DNA of 64,000 bases from NCBI GenBank assembly GCA_013396915.1, contig VWZL01005191.1, positions 1 to 64,000 on the forward strand. Direction: 5' to 3'. A program made the position numbers and the translations under genes. The notes under the pieces are model-generated. The model had not been told where the DNA came from, ran no database searches, and saw only the letters and a program-made list of their open reading frames with translations. This stretch comes from Stercorarius parasiticus. Taxonomy: Eukaryota; Chordata; Aves; Charadriiformes; Stercorariidae. Shown piece after piece: positions 60,747 to 64,000 of the stretch; the first letter of the stretch is position 1; the number at the start of each line of letters is the position of its first letter.

Positions 60747-62145
60747 TGCTAAGGGATGTTACAAACAGCCACCTCATCCAGCAGTGACAGCCCAGGACTC
60801 TCCTGCCCATCTGCTGGAGCCCAGCCCAGTGCCTGGAGGCCCAGGGTCAGGCTGAAGGATGCAGCTACCACTTTCCCATTTGTAGGTTCAACCAGTAGTG
60901 AAGCTGAGCACAGATCGTAGACACACACAGAGGACATGGACATGGCTGGTCACACAGACATTCACAGACAAGGCGCTGCCTCCAGCAGCACCCGCATTCA
61001 GGACTCACACCAGACACAGGCACAGACAGCCACATCCCCTCCTCCCCTTGGGCTGGCAGAGGCAGAAGGTCACTGGTGCAGCGCACATACCACACTCCCC
61101 AGGTTCACAAGCACACGCACATTTGTGGATCCCCTGAACACCCTCATGACCCCTCTGCCCACCCAGCACCCCTGCCCAAATCCCAGACCCCCTTACCTGC
61201 CCTGTGTCCCTGACTCGCTGGCTGGTCCAGCTGGGTGCTCACGGCACATACACAGCACTCACACACTCATCCCACAGGCACCTCACACTCACGGGTCCCC
61301 CCAGATACCATCACAGACCCTCCGCCCGCCTGATACCCCTGCCCGGACCTAGGACCTCCCACTCCCCAGCTGGTCCAGTTTGGAGTTTGCCGGTAAATCC
61401 ACATGCACACCTGGTTTGGGGCAGGTCCAGCACCTGGCACACAGGCTGTGACCTGTGGTCCTAATCCAGCCACCAGCCCCCGGGGCCCTTCACTCAGCTC
61501 ACTCTCACCCATCCCCTCAGTATCTGGCACTGAGCCCTTGCAGCACTGACACACACAGGAAAGTGATATTATGCAGAGAGATTAAGAAAGGATTTAATAA
61601 GGCAGGACAGACTGGGGTGATCAGGAGCAGGGCTCAGACAGACAAGCATACTGATCAGCCCCATTTTACATGCAATCAGACCCTTTTATACCCCCTTCTG
61701 TCTACCTCTTTGATCCTCCCTGCTCCCCCTTCCTCTGCCCATTGCCTTATCAGTTGGCACAGTCCCACTGACCCCCCTCCAATGTTCTGGACCCTCAGAT
61801 TTGCATCCTTATCAGTTGTAAAGTCCTGGCTTGCCTGCAGTTTCTTGATAGCCCATCAATTAGCACCACCGACCAGGTTTCTTTCTGCTTATGATCTTTG
61901 CTAATGCTAATTGATCATGTTTTATGTCTCTGTCTGATTCCCTCCCTTTCCTTATCTTCCTAGCTGAGAAAATAAACATCCTGACACTCCACGTATCCTT
62001 ACGAATTAGTGTGACAGACCAGGTTTGTTCTTATCGAGATCTCCTTTATCACATGTTGGTCAGGTTTGTCTCTGTATGATCTTGTTTATGGCTTCTTTTA
62101 TCAGACACCAAAGGAGCAGATATTCTCCTTCCACATATCCTTACA
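60747..62145 (-). mobile_element. Solo LTR, long-U5 family (copy B)
   Basis: A 1399-bp element. On the minus strand it starts TGTAAGGATATG at 62145 and ends CCCTTAGCA at 60747. GGTTT (60742-60746) and GGCTT (62146-62150) look like a 5-bp target duplication with one change. TATAAAA (minus) is at 61684-61690 and the ATTAAA polyadenylation signal (minus) at 61593-61598. It aligns with copy A (35367-36701) from end to end. Copy B carries an extra block of roughly 190 bp in its GC-rich U5, from an imperfect internal duplication around 61105-61240 versus 61285-61380. No retroviral coding sequence adjoins it. Confidence 0.87.
61684..61690 (-). promoter_or_regulatory. LTR TATA box (copy B)
   Basis: TTTTATA on the plus strand reads TATAAAA on the minus strand, about 90 bases ahead of the ATTAAA signal at 61593-61598. 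Confidence 0.75.
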
Positions 62146-64000
62146 GGCTTCTGTCTAGAGTTGGCGGATGAAGAAGGCACCTGTAGGAGATGAATCCTCT
62201 CTTCCCAAGTAGAAGTCTCAGGGACTAATTGCTAGTCTTTGGGGGTGTATATCTCTTACTATTGTCTTTTGAAAGGATGGAGATGACTGGATCACATGCA
62301 ACATCTAAAGTGCATCTCTCTGAATAAAGGAGGGTTAATTGTGAAAAGCTATTGAAAGCGGCAAAGTATAAGGAAGTGAATAAATGGAGAATAATTATAG
62401 TCTCCTATTTATTGGTGCAGAGGGTTTTTTTTTATATTATCTTTGGGTATAATAACAAGTAGAAAGCAAGATATTTGCAAAGTAATGAAATCCCTGTCAT
62501 ATCGAACTTTAGTAACTCCTTGACATGTACTGGGAAAAAGGTTCAGTTTCATGTGAATTGTGTTGCAAAATATTATTGTATTTTTATTGACTGAATGATT
62601 GTATTTGATGATTTTATTAGTATGCTTCTGGATCATTACATCAAGACATATTTTTGTCTTCATGGTTTCAGACTTCATGGCTATTTCTTTGATTGCTTAA
62701 CTGAAAGGAATGAAATCGTAAAATTCATAACCTGAATGATTTCTGTTTATGGAGATTTATGCACCACAGAAACTAAAGGTTGTTTGGGGATTTTCATTCT
62801 TGTGTTTATCCAACTTTCCTGTGCTCTTAGGGATGACTAATGAACTACAAACATACAGTGTCCTTCAATGTTAGTATCTTGTAACTGATATTAAAGCACT
62901 TAAAAAAAAAAAAAAACCAAACAAAAAACCCACATAGAATCAAGTTGTAATTAAAAATTATAGCAAATAAAAATGTTAGCTCTTAATGAAAGTATTTTCA
63001 GTACATATACTGGAAATGTGCAAAACATCTTATTAATGTTGGTGGGTGAGCCATTATGGCTCTGTTAAAAAATGCATCCAAAAATTGATGTAGAACTACT
63101 TAGAGTGGTTGACCTGTTTTATATTAAGGAAGTTCAAGCAAATTATCATGGTCCTTTTTGGACTTGAACAAAAAATGGAGATGCCCAACATGTAGCAAGC
63201 TTGAAATCTCCTAACAACTATTCTCCAGAGATTTCATATATTTCCTGATTTATCTCAGCATACTTCTTGTCAGAATATTTTATGAGTGTGCTTTAAGTCT
63301 CCAATCTGCAGCTTATGTTTTACTGTATTTTTATTGCCAGGCAAGAAAAAAGATACTTGATACTGGAGCAGAACTTCATTTCAGGTAAATTCACACATCT
63401 CTATTGACTTTATTGATTTTACCATGAGTTCTGGTAATTTTGTTTTATAATATTAGCACCAGACTCTAAATAGGGCAAGTATGCAAAAACCTGGACATAC
63501 GTATGTACGCGTGCTCTTCAATATTACTGCAAGAGTCAAAGCTGGAAATCTCACCTTCTCCAATGAATCTGATGAGAAAGAAATGACATTTAAGGTCATA
63601 GTTTTGACGTTCTACTGCTGGAAATATCTGCACTGTAGAATTTTGTTAATGAAACAATCTTCATGTCTTTTGTGTAATGGATAACTGTACTGCACTAAAA
63701 TTTAGAAGCTAATCACAGAAAAAGAGATCAAAAGGAAGAAAATGGAATAAATCCACTTTTTTCTTTTTTTTTTTACTTTCAATGATGTATGCCACAAATA
63801 AGGCTAACAAAAGCAATCAATTATATTATTTAGGACTTTAAATGAAGTATTTAAGATAATTGTAGCAGCAACCAGGAGTGTATTTTGATCTCAAATGACT
63901 TAATGTGCAATTCAGCTAGATGTATTACAGCTTTCACCACGCCTCTCCAATATATTATATTTTACAGAAGATATTCTTTTCTGTCTGAACTATTATTTTG
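62146..64000. other. Unclassified AT-rich sequence
   Basis: No exon, RNA gene or defined transposable element recognised. An A15 run lies at 62902-62916, followed by CCAAACAAAAAACCC. Confidence 0.5.

Noticed and set aside
61455..61904. Open frame of 149 codons on the plus strand
   Set aside because: Antisense to LTR copy B, covering its U5, polyadenylation signal and TATA box; no protein character.
1..64000. CRISPR arrays, tRNA or rRNA genes, operons or prophage
   Set aside because: No spaced identical repeats, no cloverleaf-like A/B box pairs or rRNA motifs noticed, and the repeat content is clearly vertebrate nuclear DNA.

Overview
The window looks like a gene-poor, AT-rich stretch of a bird nuclear genome. 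The main evidence is the repeat content. CR1 LINE copies of many ages lie on both strands, and several keep the typical CR1 3' tail of ATTCTATG-type octamers. There are also long endogenous-retrovirus solo LTRs of avian type and faint MIR-type SINE relics. I see no L1, Alu or other mammal-specific young repeats. I found no multi-exon gene, rRNA, tRNA or CRISPR array. All family calls rest on my reading of motifs and remembered consensus features, with no database search.

Layout. 1-1135 holds the 3' part of a CR1 (+). 3340-4335 is an old CR1 (-). 7883-8391 is a protein-like segment with one apparent frameshift and no recognised family. 9206-9635 is an old CR1 3' end (+). 16331-17840 is a CR1 (+) whose tail grew into a TTCTA microsatellite. 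20845-21455 is a solo LTR with a perfect 5-bp target duplication. 22513-22650 is a long imperfect fold-back. 23246-34854 is mostly unclassified, with small CR1 and MIR relics.

34855-38192 is a CR1 (+) split by a 1.3-kb LTR at 35367-36701. A second member of that LTR family lies at 60747-62145 on the minus strand. 39030-40262 is an old CR1 (+) carrying RT and 3' parts. 41571-42000, 47213-48185, 51343-51752, 57850-58570 and 58789-59490 are further CR1 pieces (-). 53660-55041 is a CR1 (+) interrupted by 134 N's. 56797-57240 carries what I read as a decayed Ty3/gypsy-type integrase core, the most unusual item in the window because such elements are very scarce in birds.

The recognised elements are all broken or solo and do not act together as a system. 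The region reads as an intergenic desert or giant intron that has accumulated retroelement insertions. At least one order of events is clear: the LTR at 35367-36701 landed in a CR1 that was already there.
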